In this document: piece by piece, positions 8,761 to 17,874 of the stretch | Numbering within the stretch: position 1 is the stretch's first letter | How the letters are laid out: every line of letters begins with the position of its first letter | Assembly: GCA_905339275.1 (NCBI GenBank) | Contig: CAJPFK010000003.1 | Coordinates: 161,356-225,355, forward strand | Origin: Methylophilaceae bacterium | GTDB lineage: Bacteria; Pseudomonadota; Gammaproteobacteria; Burkholderiales; Methylophilaceae | Length of the DNA: 64,000 bases | Reading direction: 5' to 3' | Position numbers and translations under genes: made by a program | Notes under the pieces: generated by a model | What the model was told of the DNA's origin: nothing | The model's input: the letters and a program-made list of their open reading frames with translations, nothing else | Database searches by the model: none

Positions 8761-8827
8761 GCCCAACGTTTGAAATCACCGGCCTGCGCGGTTTTTTGCG
8801 CAGGTCCGGTGCATTGAATGGTTAGGT
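8761..8827 (-). repeat. attC site
   Basis: Plus-strand cores GCCCAAC (8761-8767) and GTTAGGT (8821-8827), both matching consensus, 67 bases apart end to end. Interior CCGGCCTGCGC and GCGCAGGTCCGG pair with a bulge, the usual attC hairpin form. Confidence 0.88.
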
Positions 8828-9599
8828 CAAGAGGCCCGTTACAGCCGGAATGACTGGGGCGAGAATGGTCATATGATTTGCCGCCGAGGCAATGAAGGCT
8901 TGGTACTTCTGCAAGAAACCACTTGAGCCGTGAGCTTGCTCCATTTCATTCACCGTTCGCTCAATCTCACCTCTCTGAGCCGGGTCTGGTATCCGATCGA
9001 CAGCCTCCCGAACTTGGGCGAAGACCTTGGAAACCTCAGTGCTGATTATATTGACGGACGAATCCGTTGAGTTGATGTTCACGCGGGCACCAGAGCCGCT
9101 AACGTTGTAGGTGATGTTGGTGGGCTGCACAGGAGATTGTTTCGTCATGGCTTGGAGATGAGATTTGTAGCGAGACACTACGTAAGATATTTGGCGATTC
9201 CAAAACAACTGTTCTTCGGCAGAGAATAGCTCGTAGTCCTTTGATGCGTTATTCTTTCCAGAGTCCTTTATCGGAATCAGAAACGGTGCATCTTCCTCCC
9301 GCAAGGAAAATTTGCTTCTAAGGTAAAACTGCCACAATTCAATGTCTGAGACTTTCGGCGGCAATTCGGGAAGACCTGCATGGGGAAACGGCGAGCATAT
9401 GCCTGGGCCTGCCGGGATGCCAGACAACTTGTCTTTGAGGATAAGCACGACATAAGTTTTCTGGAAGAGCGTATGCCTCGAAGTCGAACGACTGTAGCAA
9501 CGGCCATGAACGAAGGTCTTGAGGAAAATTGGAGCGGACAATATTTTCAATTGCCCCTCGAATTCCAAACGCCCAATCTGCGGTGAAGTGTTCTCTCAT
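8822..9599 (-). CDS. Unknown cassette protein, apparent single-base frameshift
   Basis: First cassette after the promoter; unrecognised function. From the ATG at 9599 the frame reads a coding-like MREHFTADWAFGIRGAIENI up to ALPE, then degenerates. The other frame becomes coding-like right there (KTYVVLILKDKLSGIPAGPG) and runs to the stop at 8822. Dropping one A of the AAAA run (plus-strand T's 9457-9460) would fuse them into one protein of ~258 residues; otherwise translation must begin at a TTG at 9568 with an implausible N-terminus. The mid segment TNITYNVSGSGARVNINSTD is a Gly/Asn/Ser-rich beta-type stretch that I recall from AbiTii-like and similar bacterial proteins. The C-terminus has an amphipathic helical stretch ending TILAPVIPAVTGLLT. 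Confidence 0.55.
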
Positions 9600-9606
9600 G
9601 TGAATG

Positions 9607-9640
9607 ACCTAACTAACAAGTAGCCGTCCCAAAACGGCAG
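9607..9640 (-). other. Array start / attI-like junction
   Basis: On the minus strand the first cassette begins at TTAGTTAGGT (cores GTTAGTT/GTTAGGT, plus-strand ACCTAAC near 9608). Just upstream is a small stem GCCGT/ACGGC (9623-9638). No integrase gene is present between here and cca (9821), so assignment as attI rather than a worn attC is uncertain. Confidence 0.4.
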
Positions 9641-9694
9641 GGGAATGGAGCATGGATGTTTTCATTGTTCTTGTGATCTCAGAGAGTTAACAAA

Positions 9695-9723
9695 ATAATA
9701 GAGCGCGTATTATTCCTGGTCAA
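9695..9723 (-). promoter_or_regulatory. Sigma70-type promoter reading into the cassette array (Pc-like)
   Basis: Minus strand: -35 TTGACC (9723-9718), 17-base spacer, -10 TATTAT (9700-9695). Five of six match at each box with ideal spacing. It points at the first cassette about 100 bases away and is the only good promoter seen in the interval 9600-9820, which has no gene. Confidence 0.7.
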
Positions 9724-9820
9724 CAGCGCGCGCAAAAGAGCAGCAAGGAGCTAGCTTATCCTTCTTGCAGGCAAGGACAAGCAAAAGAAACACTTCACCA
9801 ACCGGGCGAGACCGGTATTT

Positions 9821-11032
9821 CTAAGCCAACAATTCCTTCACTGCATCCACCCGTGCCTGAAACACGGCCGTCCTGATCTTCTCCGGCTCGCTGAACTGCT
9901 GCGCCACAGCCCCGGCATCTACTGCCATCACGGCTTCCAGTAAATTCAGTAACAAGTCCGCCTGTGGAAATGCCTTGTTTTCATACCCTGTCCTGCCCCG
10001 CGTATCGCTCTCGCATGCCAGCAGGAACTCTCTGAACCGCTCAGGCTGGCGGATGGCGTCGGTATCGTAGAGAAACTGCACGATGGTGCCCGGGCGCATC
10101 TCGTCGACACGATGCACCTTGCCATGAAACTTCGCGACGATATGCGCAAGTTCCTTGCAATCATTCGGCACACGCAGGCGCTTGCACAGGTCCGTGAGCA
10201 GGTTGACGCTGCGGTCCTCATGCCCGATATGCCTGGGCAGAACATCTTTCGGGGTCGTGCCTTTACCGAGGTCGTGCGTAAGCGCAGCGAAGCGCACAGG
10301 CAGGGAATAATTCCGGGTGGCGGCATAATCGACGACCATCATGACATGCACCCCGGTATCGACTTCCGGGTGATACTGGGGTGGCTGGGGCACGCCCCAG
10401 AGGCTGTCGACTTCCGGCAGTATCCTTTTAAGCGCCCCGCACTTGCGCAGAACTTCAAACATGCGGGAAGGCCTGGCCTCCATCAGGCCTTTGGCCAGTT
10501 CCTGCCAAACGCGCTCCGCGACCAGCGCATCGGCTTCGCCATCCTGCACCATGTGCTGCATGAGCTTCATGGTTTCCGGGGCTATATTAAATTCGGTGAA
10601 CCGGGCGGCAAAACGGGCCGCCCGCAGGATACGCACCGGGTCCTCGATAAATGCATCGCCGACATGGCGCAGGGTTTTATTGTCGATATCGGCGCGACCA
10701 TTGTATGGATCGATCAGCTCGCCATCTTCCCCTTTTGCAATGGCGTTGATGGTAAGGTCACGGCGTGCCAGGTCTTCTTCCAGCGTGACGTCCGGCGAGG
10801 CGTAGACCTGGAAACCCTTGTAGCCTTTGGATGTTTTGCGCTCGGTGCGCGCGAGCGCATATTCCTCCTGCGTTCCGGGGTGCAGAAAAACCGGGAAATC
10901 CTTGCCGACAGGCCGGAAGCCCAGCGCTGTCATCTGCTCAGGGGTTGCGCCGACCACGACGTAATCCTTGTCCTGCACCGGCAGGCCAAGCAGTTCATCG
11001 CGTACCGCGCCACCGACCTGGTAAATCCTCAT
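9821..11032 (-). CDS. cca: Multifunctional CCA tRNA nucleotidyltransferase
   Basis: Adds or repairs the 3' CCA of tRNAs. 403 residues, the long gammaproteobacterial/betaproteobacterial type with a C-terminal HD domain. Motifs: GGAVRDELLG (7-16), KDYVVVG catalytic loop, RRDLTINAIA, and HD-domain residues in ALTHDLGKGTTP. ATG at 11032. It lies downstream of the NDUFA9-like gene with a 33-base gap. It forms the right border of the cassette array. Confidence 0.95.
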   Translation of the reverse strand: MRIYQVGGAVRDELLGLPVQDKDYVVVGATPEQMTALGFRPVGKDFPVFLHPGTQEEYALARTERKTSKGYKGFQVYASPDVTLEEDLARRDLTINAIAKGEDGELIDPYNGRADIDNKTLRHVGDAFIEDPVRILRAARFAARFTEFNIAPETMKLMQHMVQDGEADALVAERVWQELAKGLMEARPSRMFEVLRKCGALKRILPEVDSLWGVPQPPQYHPEVDTGVHVMMVVDYAATRNYSLPVRFAALTHDLGKGTTPKDVLPRHIGHEDRSVNLLTDLCKRLRVPNDCKELAHIVAKFHGKVHRVDEMRPGTIVQFLYDTDAIRQPERFREFLLACESDTRGRTGYENKAFPQADLLLNLLEAVMAVDAGAVAQQFSEPEKIRTAVFQARVDAVKELLA

Positions 11033-11065
11033 GATCCACTCACGGCAAGCGTTTGCTGATTCCGG

Positions 11066-12013
11066 CTAGCGGCCTGCCAGGCCGCGGAATCTGTCGTAGG
11101 CCGCGCGGGGCGTATCGTTGGCGAGATATTCCGGCACGACCGCTTCCACCGCTGTCGGCGTGACGCCGAGTTCTGCGGCAATCGGTCCCCGGCACACGCT
11201 ATCGACCTGCATGGAATAAAAATTATCGCGCGTCATCAGTTTGACCGGCAGTTTTTCCATTGCATAAGCCTGCCAGTAGGAGAGCTTGTCATTGAGGCCG
11301 ACGATCTTGCGTTTCTTGCCGAGGACGAAAATGACGAACTCGATCAGTTCGCGCAGGGTATAGACGCGCGGGCCGCCGAGCTCGTAGGTTTTGCCGAAGG
11401 TATCGACATTGTCCATGCTGTTGACGACGGCATCGGCGACATCTTCCACCCAGACCGGCTGGAACCGGGCTTCAGGTTTTGCCAGTGCGACGACCGGCAT
11501 CAGTTTGACCACCGTGGCAAACAGGTTCAGGAAGCTGTCGCCACGACCGAAAATCACGGACGGCTGGAAGATGGTGACGCTGATTTTTTTTGCATGCGCC
11601 ATGACGGCAGCTTCGCCTGCCGCTTTTGAGCGCAGGTAGGCGCTCGGCGCATCCGTGCCGGTTTGCAGCGCGCTCATGTGCAGCAGGCGCCGGATTTCAA
11701 GCCGCTCGCACAGCGCCGCGACGCGTGCGGGGAGCTGGTGATGCATCTGCTCGAATGTGGTTTTCCTGCTCTCGTTCAGTATGCCGACCAGGTTGATGAC
11801 CGCGTCGCACCCCTGCATGTGCATGCTGAGCTCGGCATCGTTAAGGACGTCGCATTCAACGACTTGTACATTCGGCAGCAGGATCAGGTGCTTGGCACGC
11901 TCACGGCGGCGACTGAGCACTTTGACCACATAGCCTGCGGCACTGAGCTTGTGCACGATGGCGCTGCCGACAAAACCTGAACCGCCTAAAACACATACTT
12001 GATTGATTCGCAT
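11066..12013 (-). CDS. NAD(P)-binding epimerase/dehydratase, complex I NDUFA9-like
   Basis: 315 residues. Rossmann motif VCVLGGSGFVGSAIVHKL at residues 6-23; the rest follows the atypical SDR family related to the NDUFA9 subunit of mitochondrial complex I (INLVGILNESRKTTF, PSVIFGRGDSFLNLF, YELGGPRVYTLREL). The classical YxxxK catalytic pair is not obvious. Bacterial members have no settled function. Located between slt and cca on the same strand, a common betaproteobacterial order. Confidence 0.85.
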   Translation of the reverse strand: MRINQVCVLGGSGFVGSAIVHKLSAAGYVVKVLSRRRERAKHLILLPNVQVVECDVLNDAELSMHMQGCDAVINLVGILNESRKTTFEQMHHQLPARVAALCERLEIRRLLHMSALQTGTDAPSAYLRSKAAGEAAVMAHAKKISVTIFQPSVIFGRGDSFLNLFATVVKLMPVVALAKPEARFQPVWVEDVADAVVNSMDNVDTFGKTYELGGPRVYTLRELIEFVIFVLGKKRKIVGLNDKLSYWQAYAMEKLPVKLMTRDNFYSMQVDSVCRGPIAAELGVTPTAVEAVVPEYLANDTPRAAYDRFRGLAGR

Positions 12014-12032
12014 CCTATCCTCGGCTTGTTAT

Positions 12033-13970
12033 CTATTCTGCTTCTTCCGTTACGGTAACACTGATTGCATTGCCCGGCACGATACCCAGGCGCTCCTTGA
12101 GCGATTGCGTGTGATGGCCCATTTGCTGCGCGTAATAATAGGCGTTTGCCATCACCTTCTTCACATAATCCCGCGTTTCCGTGAAAGGAATGGTATCCGC
12201 ATAAATCGGCCCTTCCAGCGGTTGCGATGCAGCCCAGCGTTTCGGCCGGCTCGGCCCTGCATTATAAGCCGCGGTCGCCATCAATGCCTGCCCATCCATT
12301 TGATCCAGCGTATAGCGCAAATAGTGTGTGCCGAACTGGATATTGGTATCGAGCTGGGTAATCATGCCGGGGTTATAGCCGGCCATGCCCAGGCGCTTGG
12401 CAATCCATTTTGCGGTTGCAGGCATGACCTGCATTAAACCCGAGGCGCCGGCACTGGACCTGGCGACGCCGATAAAACGGCTTTCCTGCCGGATCAGGCC
12501 GTATACCCAGGCTTCATCGAGGCCGTTCTCCTTGACATAGGCCTGCATCATGTCACGGTAAGGCGTCGGATACCGTAGCGCAAAATCATGCGTCAGCCTG
12601 GTCTTTTCCGCGGTATTGATCGCCACGTCTATCCAGTCATTCCTGAATGCGATTTCCGCTGCCGCAATCAGTTGCTTGTCGTCAAAATCCCGTAGCGCCC
12701 ACGCCCATTCCGCGCGTGCCTCCCAGCGAAGGCCAAGGTCGTTCAGTGCCAGCGCACGCTGGATGGCGGGTTTGGCGGAAACCAGCTTAAGTTCTGCTTC
12801 ATTCGCCTTGTAGACGCTGGCGGGCGCAGCCACGATCTCGCCCAGCTCTTCCTCGGCCAGCAGGCCATAGTAGTGGTGCTCGCGGGACAAAGGCACAAAG
12901 AGCGCATTGGCTGCCGGTATCTGTTTCTGCGCCTTCAATGCACGGGCTTTCCAGTAGCGCCAGGCAGCCGTTTCCTGCTCGGTGGCGGGCATCGCCTCTA
13001 TCGCGGAGATGACGGCTGGCCAGTCTTCCGTGCGCAAGGCGGTACGGGCACGCCAGGCCATTTGCTCGTTATCGAGCTGGGTATCCCTGGCCATGCCGAA
13101 CCACTTGCCGGCGATGGGGTCGTGCCGGCGTGCGGCATGCAGGGCGAGACGCCCCCACATGTAGCTGCGTTCCTCCGCGTTGAACTGCGACTGGTTTTTC
13201 TGCCAGATTTCCAGTGCCAGCGGCGGCTGCGTTCTCGCCACGCGGTCGAGCGCATACAGGTTCAGCTCACGCCCATAGCGCGACTTGTAGGAGATGGATT
13301 GCTTCTGCAATACCTGCTGCGGGTTCTGGTATGCGCGGTCGATCAACTTGATATTGCTGGCATCAATCGCGCTTATATATTGACTTACCGCTTTTGCTAC
13401 GCTGATTTTTCCGGCCTGCATCGCCAGCCTGAAACGCGCCCAGGCATGCTCCTGGGTGAGGATACCGGCTCTGAACATGGCATCGAACAGCAGCGTGCAG
13501 TTCGCCGGCTGGTCTGCGGAAACCAGCCACAAGGCCTGCAACTTATCCGCATGAATCGCCTGGCCGAGTTGCGACTGGCCCTGCAGGCCATAGCAACTGA
13601 CCGCGGTATCATCGCGCTGGAGGTTGGGGAGTTCGACGAAAAATGCCTGCCAGTCCTGGCGCTTGCCGAGCTGCTTCAGCCATTCTCCGCGCACGCGGTC
13701 GGCAAAGGGAAAATCCGCATATTGATCGATGAAGTCACGGACAGCCTGGTCATCAGCGGTACTCAGTTCCAGCAGCATGCGCCAGTAATCGGCATATGGC
13801 GCAAGAATGTCCTTTTGTGCCTGCATCTGGCGCGTGTAGGCCTGCAGCCGGAGCAAATCCTGCTTGTTATAGGCTTCCTGTGCCTTGATGAGCGGCTCGT
13901 CATTACCTTGCGCCCGCAGGTGCGAGCTCATCAGTAAAAACAAACCAGCGGCCAACCAAACGAATCTCAT
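12033..13970 (-). CDS. slt: Soluble lytic murein transglycosylase
   Basis: Periplasmic cleavage of peptidoglycan glycan strands to 1,6-anhydro products. 645 residues. N-terminal signal peptide (MRFVWLAAGLFLLMSSHLRA), a long alpha-helical superhelical U/L domain, and a C-terminal SLT domain with catalytic Glu in YGLIRQESRF and the signature SSAGASGLMQVMPATAKW, then AYNAGPSRPKRW. Length agrees with Slt70. A basic/acidic tail follows the catalytic domain. Confidence 0.94.
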   Translation of the reverse strand: MRFVWLAAGLFLLMSSHLRAQGNDEPLIKAQEAYNKQDLLRLQAYTRQMQAQKDILAPYADYWRMLLELSTADDQAVRDFIDQYADFPFADRVRGEWLKQLGKRQDWQAFFVELPNLQRDDTAVSCYGLQGQSQLGQAIHADKLQALWLVSADQPANCTLLFDAMFRAGILTQEHAWARFRLAMQAGKISVAKAVSQYISAIDASNIKLIDRAYQNPQQVLQKQSISYKSRYGRELNLYALDRVARTQPPLALEIWQKNQSQFNAEERSYMWGRLALHAARRHDPIAGKWFGMARDTQLDNEQMAWRARTALRTEDWPAVISAIEAMPATEQETAAWRYWKARALKAQKQIPAANALFVPLSREHHYYGLLAEEELGEIVAAPASVYKANEAELKLVSAKPAIQRALALNDLGLRWEARAEWAWALRDFDDKQLIAAAEIAFRNDWIDVAINTAEKTRLTHDFALRYPTPYRDMMQAYVKENGLDEAWVYGLIRQESRFIGVARSSAGASGLMQVMPATAKWIAKRLGMAGYNPGMITQLDTNIQFGTHYLRYTLDQMDGQALMATAAYNAGPSRPKRWAASQPLEGPIYADTIPFTETRDYVKKVMANAYYYAQQMGHHTQSLKERLGIVPGNAISVTVTEEAE

Positions 13971-14076
13971 TATTTAACCTGCTTGTTACTACGTTGGTGC
14001 TTATCCTTGATGCTGGAAAAAGCATAACACAGCGATATCCTGCGAGCATATGCAGCCAGCTCGCACAACGCGCTAC

Positions 14077-14259
14077 CTACAGGAGAATGATACGCCCCAC
14101 TGCATACAATACTGCTGCAATAAAGACTATCACCAAAGTGAATTTGATAATTTGCCAGGAGAAGCGTAAATACCGCTTATCTTTGGAGATGAAATAAACG
14201 CCCAGCGAGACGCTCATCGCAATCAGGCCAAGCACCAGCAATAAACGAAGAACCAGCAT
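14077..14259 (-). CDS. Small two-helix membrane protein, unknown
   Basis: 60 residues with two hydrophobic segments (about 4-23 and 37-58) separated by a basic loop SKDKRYLRFSW. No named family recognised; small proteins of this kind are common next to lpxC or slt in this group. ATG at 14259, 17 bases after the lpxC stop region on the same strand. Coding status rests on its hydrophobic pattern and position. Confidence 0.6.
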   Translation of the reverse strand: MLVLRLLLVLGLIAMSVSLGVYFISKDKRYLRFSWQIIKFTLVIVFIAAVLYAVGRIILL

Positions 14260-14276
14260 TGCAGGCGCCTATGCCG

Positions 14277-15206
14277 TCATACGTACTGTAATACCGGCGC
14301 TACCGGTATCTGCAACTGGAATGCGCCCGGAGCCTCTTCGGTTTTCTCGAAAGTGGCATATTCCCAGGCATCCGCATTCGCCAGCAAAGTGCGCAGCAAC
14401 TGATTGTTGAGCGCATGGCCGGATTTGTAGGCGCTGAAAGCGCCTATCAACGGATGGCCCAGCACGTAAAGATCGCCTATCGCATCCAGAACCTTGTGCT
14501 TGGCGAACTCATCCTCGTAACGCAGGCCGTCACCGTTCAATACACGGTATTCATCCAGCACGATGGCGTTATCCAGGCTGCCCCCGCGGGCAAGCCCGTT
14601 TGAACGCAGGTATTCGACCTCATGCATGAAACCGAAAGTACGCGCACGGCTGATTTCCCTGATATAGGAATTATCGGCAAAATCAATCGTGACGCGCTTG
14701 CCGCTGTGATCGAACACCGGATGGTTGAAGTCGATGGTGAAATCGATCTTGAAGCCGAAATAGGGCTCGAAACGCACCCATTTATCGCCGTCGATCACTT
14801 CAACCGGCCTCTTGATACGGATGAATTTCTTGAGCGCGTTCTGCTCGACGATACCGGCCGATTGCAGCAGATAAACGAACGGGCCGGAACTGCCGTCCAT
14901 GATGGGCACTTCACTGGCATCCATCTCGATCAGGATGTTGTCGATGCCTAGTCCGGCAAGGGCTGAGAGCAAATGTTCCACTGTAGCAACACGAGCGCCG
15001 TTGTCTTCCAGTGCGGAACACAGGCGGGTGTCCTTGACAAGATCAGGTTGCACCTTGATTTCCGGGGAACCGGGCAGATCGGTCCGGCGGAAAACGATAC
15101 CGCTATCGGGCGCAGCAGGATTCAAGGTCAGGGTAACCTTGTCGCCCGTGTGCAGCCCCACACCAGTGGCACTGATGGCTTTTTTTAGCGTTCTCTGTTT
15201 GACCAC
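14277..15206 (-). CDS. lpxC: UDP-3-O-acyl-N-acetylglucosamine deacetylase
   Basis: Zn-dependent committed step of lipid A biosynthesis. 309 residues. Motifs: [14 protein letters not shown] (16-29), zinc ligand His in [15 protein letters not shown], and the second site [14 protein letters not shown] with zinc-binding His and Asp. ATG at 15206. Last gene of the division/wall cluster in the transcription direction, 112 bases after ftsZ, the usual proteobacterial position. Confidence 0.97.
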   Translation of the reverse strand: MVKQRTLKKAISATGVGLHTGDKVTLTLNPAAPDSGIVFRRTDLPGSPEIKVQPDLVKDTRLCSALEDNGARVATVEHLLSALAGLGIDNILIEMDASEVPIMDGSSGPFVYLLQSAGIVEQNALKKFIRIKRPVEVIDGDKWVRFEPYFGFKIDFTIDFNHPVFDHSGKRVTIDFADNSYIREISRARTFGFMHEVEYLRSNGLARGGSLDNAIVLDEYRVLNGDGLRYEDEFAKHKVLDAIGDLYVLGHPLIGAFSAYKSGHALNNQLLRTLLANADAWEYATFEKTEEAPGAFQLQIPVAPVLQYV

Positions 15207-15318
15207 GTCAATAAACCTCGTTGATTTTGCCTAAAATAGTAGCACATTTGCCGCTTTGGCCCTAGCCTTCCTTTGGTCAGTAGATATGTAACCAATTGTA
15301 TCGACTAGAAATTTCCCA

Positions 15319-16509
15319 TCAGTCGGCCTGTTTGCGCAGGAACGCAGGAATATCGTATTCCTCGATACCCGACATCTTCATCGCTTCCACCGTCGCACGG
15401 CGGCCATTGCTTGAAAATACGGCCGGTGCTTCATCTTCCGATGCGCCCATCATGACATTGGAACCGGAGCCGCCGACGAATACCGACTGGCCGGTAGTGC
15501 CGTCGCGCACCTGGCTCATCACACGCAGCTCAGGCTTCTGCTGGCGGCGGCCTGCCACGCCATTCAAACCGGTTGCCACCATGGTCACCCGCAGGCCGTC
15601 ACCGATGTTCTCATCGAAGACGTTACCGACAATCACGGTCGCGTCATCAGCGGTAAATGCCTTGATGGTGTTCATCACGTCATAGTATTCCTTCATCTTG
15701 AAGGAATTGCTGGCGGTGATGTTAACCAGAACGCCGCGCGCATTGGCCAGGTTGACATCTTCCAGCAGCGGGCTTGCAACGGCCTGTTCCGCTGCGATGC
15801 GTGCGCGGTCCGGTCCGGTCGCCATCGCCGAACCCATCATGGCCATGCCCATTTCGGACATGACGGTGCGCACGTCGGCAAAGTCGACGTTGACCAGCCC
15901 CGGGCAATTGATGATTTCGGCAATGCCGGAAACCGCGTTGTGCAGGACGTCATTCGCTGCCTCGAATGCCTGCAGGAACGGAACGTCCTCGCCCAATACT
16001 TCCATCAGTTTTTCGTTCGGGATCACGATAAGAGAATCCACATGCCTGGAAAGTTCTTCCAGCCCCTCAACCGCCACCTTGGTACGCTTGCCTTCAAAAG
16101 CGAATGGCTTGGTGACCACGGCCACGGTGAGGATGCCCATTTCCTTTGCGACTTCCGCAATGATGGGGGCAGCGCCGGTACCGGTACCGCCGCCCATGCC
16201 TGCGGTGATAAAGAGCATGTCGGCGCCGTCGATAATCTCGGCGATGCGCTCGCGGTCTTCCAGCGCGGCTTCACGGCCGATCTCGGGGCGTGCGCCGGCG
16301 CCCAGGCCCTTGGTGATGTCGGTCCCGATCTGCAACACGGTTTCCGCCTGGCTCTTCTTCAGCGCCTGCAGATCGGTGTTGGCGCAAATGAATTCCACGC
16401 CGCCGACATTTTTCTCGATCATGTGCGCGACTGCATTACCACCGCAACCACCCACGCCAATTACTTTAATTACGGCCTCTTGCGAGTCCCTGTCCATAAT
16501 TTCAAACAT
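15319..16509 (-). CDS. ftsZ: Cell division GTPase FtsZ
   Basis: Tubulin-like GTPase forming the Z ring. 396 residues. Nucleotide-binding GVGGCGGNAV near 18, tubulin signature GMGGGTGTGAAP near 107, and the C-terminal binding peptide region EEYDIPAFLRKQAD. ATG at 16509 with GGAGGC upstream. Preceded by ftsA (90-base gap). SlmA, its regulator, is encoded in the same window. Confidence 0.98.
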   Translation of the reverse strand: MFEIMDRDSQEAVIKVIGVGGCGGNAVAHMIEKNVGGVEFICANTDLQALKKSQAETVLQIGTDITKGLGAGARPEIGREAALEDRERIAEIIDGADMLFITAGMGGGTGTGAAPIIAEVAKEMGILTVAVVTKPFAFEGKRTKVAVEGLEELSRHVDSLIVIPNEKLMEVLGEDVPFLQAFEAANDVLHNAVSGIAEIINCPGLVNVDFADVRTVMSEMGMAMMGSAMATGPDRARIAAEQAVASPLLEDVNLANARGVLVNITASNSFKMKEYYDVMNTIKAFTADDATVIVGNVFDENIGDGLRVTMVATGLNGVAGRRQQKPELRVMSQVRDGTTGQSVFVGGSGSNVMMGASEDEAPAVFSSNGRRATVEAMKMSGIEEYDIPAFLRKQAD

Positions 16510-16599
16510 TGCATTGCCTCCTTGTCGTTTACTAACTACTTCTGCCCAAAATAAAAATTACTGCCCCTGCTTTTGAAAATGCCTGAATACGGCACCTTC

Positions 16600-17838
16600 C
16601 TAAAAATTGCCCTTGAACCAGCTCTTCATGCGGCTCAGGATGTCGGCAAACGAGCCTGACTCCATCTGCCCCAGCAACTGGCGCTCGATTTGCTGCTTGC
16701 CCATCAATACCAGGCCGACACCGGTCGCATAGCGCGGATTGCTGACCACTTCGGACAAGCCGCCCACATAGCGCGGCATGCCCAGACGCACCGGCATGTG
16801 GAAAATCTCTTCGCCCAGTTCGACCATGCCGCGCATCATCGATGAACCGCCGCTGATGACGATGCCGGATGCGATCATTTCTTCCATGCCGCTGCGGCGC
16901 AGTTCGCTCAGTACCAATTCGTAAAGCTCGACGATGCGCGGCTCGATCACTTCCGCCAGCGTCTGCACCGAGAGCTGGCGCGGCTCGCGCCCGTCGACGC
17001 CGGGCACTTCGACCACTTCGCGCGGGTCAGCCAGTTGGCGCAACGCGCAGCCGTGCTTGATCTTGATTTCTTCCGCCGACTGGGTCGGCGTGCGGAAGGC
17101 CACGGCGATGTCGTTGGTGACCTGGTCGCCGGCAATCGGCACCACGGCGGTATGGCGAATCGCTCCCTGCTTGAACACGGCGATATCCGTCGTGCCGCCG
17201 CCGATATCGACCAGGCAGACGCCCAGTTCCTTTTCATCCTCGGTCAGTACCGCCATGCTCGATGCCAGCGGCTGAAGAATCAGGTCCGTCACTTCCAGGC
17301 CGCAACGCTTGATGCATTTGACGATGTTCTGCGCAGCCGCTACCGCACCGGTCACGATATGCACTTTCACTTCCAGCTTCATGCCGCTCATGCCCAGCGG
17401 CTCGCGCACATCTTCCTGTCCGTCGATGATGAATTCCTGCGTCAGGATGTGCAGGATCTGCTGGTCCGACGGCAGCGCAATCGCGCGCGCGGTATCGACC
17501 ACGCGATCGACGTCGGCCTGCGTGACTTCCGCTTCCTTGATCTTGACCATGCCGTGTGAATTCAGGCTCCTGATGTGGCTGCCTGCAATGCCGGTAAATA
17601 CCGAGCTGATCTTGCAATCCGCCATCAACTCCGCTTCTTCCAGCGCGCGCTGGATGGCCTGCATGGTGGAATCGATATTGATCACCACGCCTTTTTTCAG
17701 GCCGCGCGAGGTGTGCTGCCCAAGGCCGATGACCTTGAGCCCGCCCTCAGGCTGCAACTCGGCCACAATCGCGACGATTTTCGATGTGCCGATATCGAGG
17801 CCAACGATCAGGTTCTTGTCTTCTCTAATTTTGCTCAT
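16600..17838 (-). CDS. ftsA: Cell division protein FtsA
   Basis: Actin-like membrane tether of FtsZ. 412 residues. N-terminal LIVGLDIGTSKIVAIVAE (phosphate 1), LVDIGGGTTDIAVF (phosphate 2), ASGIVISGGSSMMRG (adenosine loop), and an amphipathic C-terminal helix in LSRMKSWFKGNF that would bind the membrane. ATG at 17838 with GGAGAG upstream. Confidence 0.97.
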   Translation of the reverse strand: MSKIREDKNLIVGLDIGTSKIVAIVAELQPEGGLKVIGLGQHTSRGLKKGVVINIDSTMQAIQRALEEAELMADCKISSVFTGIAGSHIRSLNSHGMVKIKEAEVTQADVDRVVDTARAIALPSDQQILHILTQEFIIDGQEDVREPLGMSGMKLEVKVHIVTGAVAAAQNIVKCIKRCGLEVTDLILQPLASSMAVLTEDEKELGVCLVDIGGGTTDIAVFKQGAIRHTAVVPIAGDQVTNDIAVAFRTPTQSAEEIKIKHGCALRQLADPREVVEVPGVDGREPRQLSVQTLAEVIEPRIVELYELVLSELRRSGMEEMIASGIVISGGSSMMRGMVELGEEIFHMPVRLGMPRYVGGLSEVVSNPRYATGVGLVLMGKQQIERQLLGQMESGSFADILSRMKSWFKGNF

Positions 17839-17874
17839 ACATCTCTCCGTTAATCCCTGCCGACGCGCATTTCA

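Noticed and set aside
8764..8766. TTG start for the RelE-like gene
   Set aside because: Lies in the attC core; ATGs at 8721 and 8706 are better placed.
4100..9650. Insertion sequence, prophage or transposon explanation of the accessory region
   Set aside because: No transposase or phage gene and no terminal repeats; the regular attC spacing explains the region better.
9620..9820. Search for an integron integrase next to the array
   Set aside because: No ORF of suitable size in any frame; the next gene is cca. None was called.
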